The notes beneath the pieces were generated by a model. That model saw nothing but the letters and a program-made list of their open reading frames with translations, ran no database searches and had not been told where the DNA came from. A stretch of 64,000 bases of DNA, taken from positions 10,038 to 74,037 of the forward strand of contig JAFWRO010000023.1 of the NCBI GenBank assembly GCA_017519885.1, given 5' to 3'. A program made the translations under genes and the position numbers. Position 1 is the first letter of the stretch. Each line of letters starts with the position of its first letter. The stretch is from Liminaster sp017519885 (GTDB lineage Bacteria > Bacteroidota > Bacteroidia > Bacteroidales > UBA3663). Positions 63,880 through 64,000 of this stretch are shown here, one piece after another.

Positions 63880-64000
63880 ATGAACGAAGCATTAGTAAAA
63901 AAACTAGTAAAGTTTTTGCCTTCCTTTAAACGCAATGCCATTGGCTATGCGCTCGTTGATTCTTTTCCTGTTGCTATTGGTGGCTCGAAATTTGGAGGGA
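63880..64000 (+). CDS. DUF1963-like protein, N-terminal part only
   Basis: An ATG at 63880 opens a frame that runs to the window edge (40 residues). It begins MNEALVKKLVKFLPSFKRNA and ends VAIGGSKFGG. The GGSKFGG segment is typical of the start of DUF1963/YwqG proteins, which are used as immunity proteins in polymorphic toxin loci and also occur alone. It lies 938 nt after the RHS toxin with only a decayed transposase between, so a link to the toxin is possible but unproven. Confidence 0.5.
   Translation, partial: MNEALVKKLVKFLPSFKRNAIGYALVDSFPVAIGGSKFGG

Overview
The window looks like a chromosomal segment of a member of the Bacteroidales, most like Prevotellaceae. Three things point there. 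Promoters fit the Bacteroidetes pattern (TTG, a spacer of about 20 nt, then TAnnTTTG). The division cluster has the gene order and family variants of that phylum. The carbohydrate-active enzymes, C10 peptidase, TPR-HTH lipoprotein and split RHS proteins are of Bacteroidetes type. No rRNA, tRNA or CRISPR array was recognised.

Positions 1-19,025 (minus strand) hold a partial aldo/keto reductase, a PgpH-like HD phosphohydrolase, and a nearly complete division and cell-wall cluster. Its transcription order is rsmH, ftsL, ftsI, murE, mraY, murD, ftsW, murG, murC, ftsQ, ftsA, ftsZ. Neither mraZ nor murF is present. FtsZ and FtsA both carry long Pro/Thr-rich C-terminal extensions.

Positions 19,179-32,460 hold two tandem sodium:neurotransmitter-type symporters, an MscS channel, metK, a GH28-like lipoprotein, and a minus-strand operon of one lipoprotein, one large secreted protein and an alpha/beta hydrolase. 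Divergent from that operon is an ECF sigma factor unit with a small membrane protein and a lipoprotein. Positions 32,533-36,193 are an AT-richer accessory patch: an AAA/DUF4143-type ATPase with four 23-nt tandem repeats upstream, and a secreted protein followed in frame by a decayed copy of its own C-terminus. Positions 36,292-42,868 hold gdhA, a calcium-type P-ATPase and an M3 peptidase.

Positions 42,970-53,632 form a probable operon: GH95 fucosidase, SGNH esterase, PA14-containing GH31, GH3, and a TPR lipoprotein with a C-terminal HTH. This enzyme set fits dismantling of fucosylated, acetylated xyloglucan oligosaccharides, although no SusC/SusD pair or backbone-cutting enzyme is visible here. 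Positions 53,633-64,000 are AT-rich and read like a horizontally acquired island: a small secreted protein whose signal peptide is broken by a T8 tract, a C10 cysteine peptidase lipoprotein, a second lipoprotein overlapping it, and two consecutive secreted RHS/YD-repeat proteins. The second RHS protein ends in an HNH/GHH-type nuclease domain. A decayed transposase and the start of a DUF1963-like gene, a possible immunity gene, follow.

All calls rest on reading the sequence and on recalled family motifs. No database search was run.
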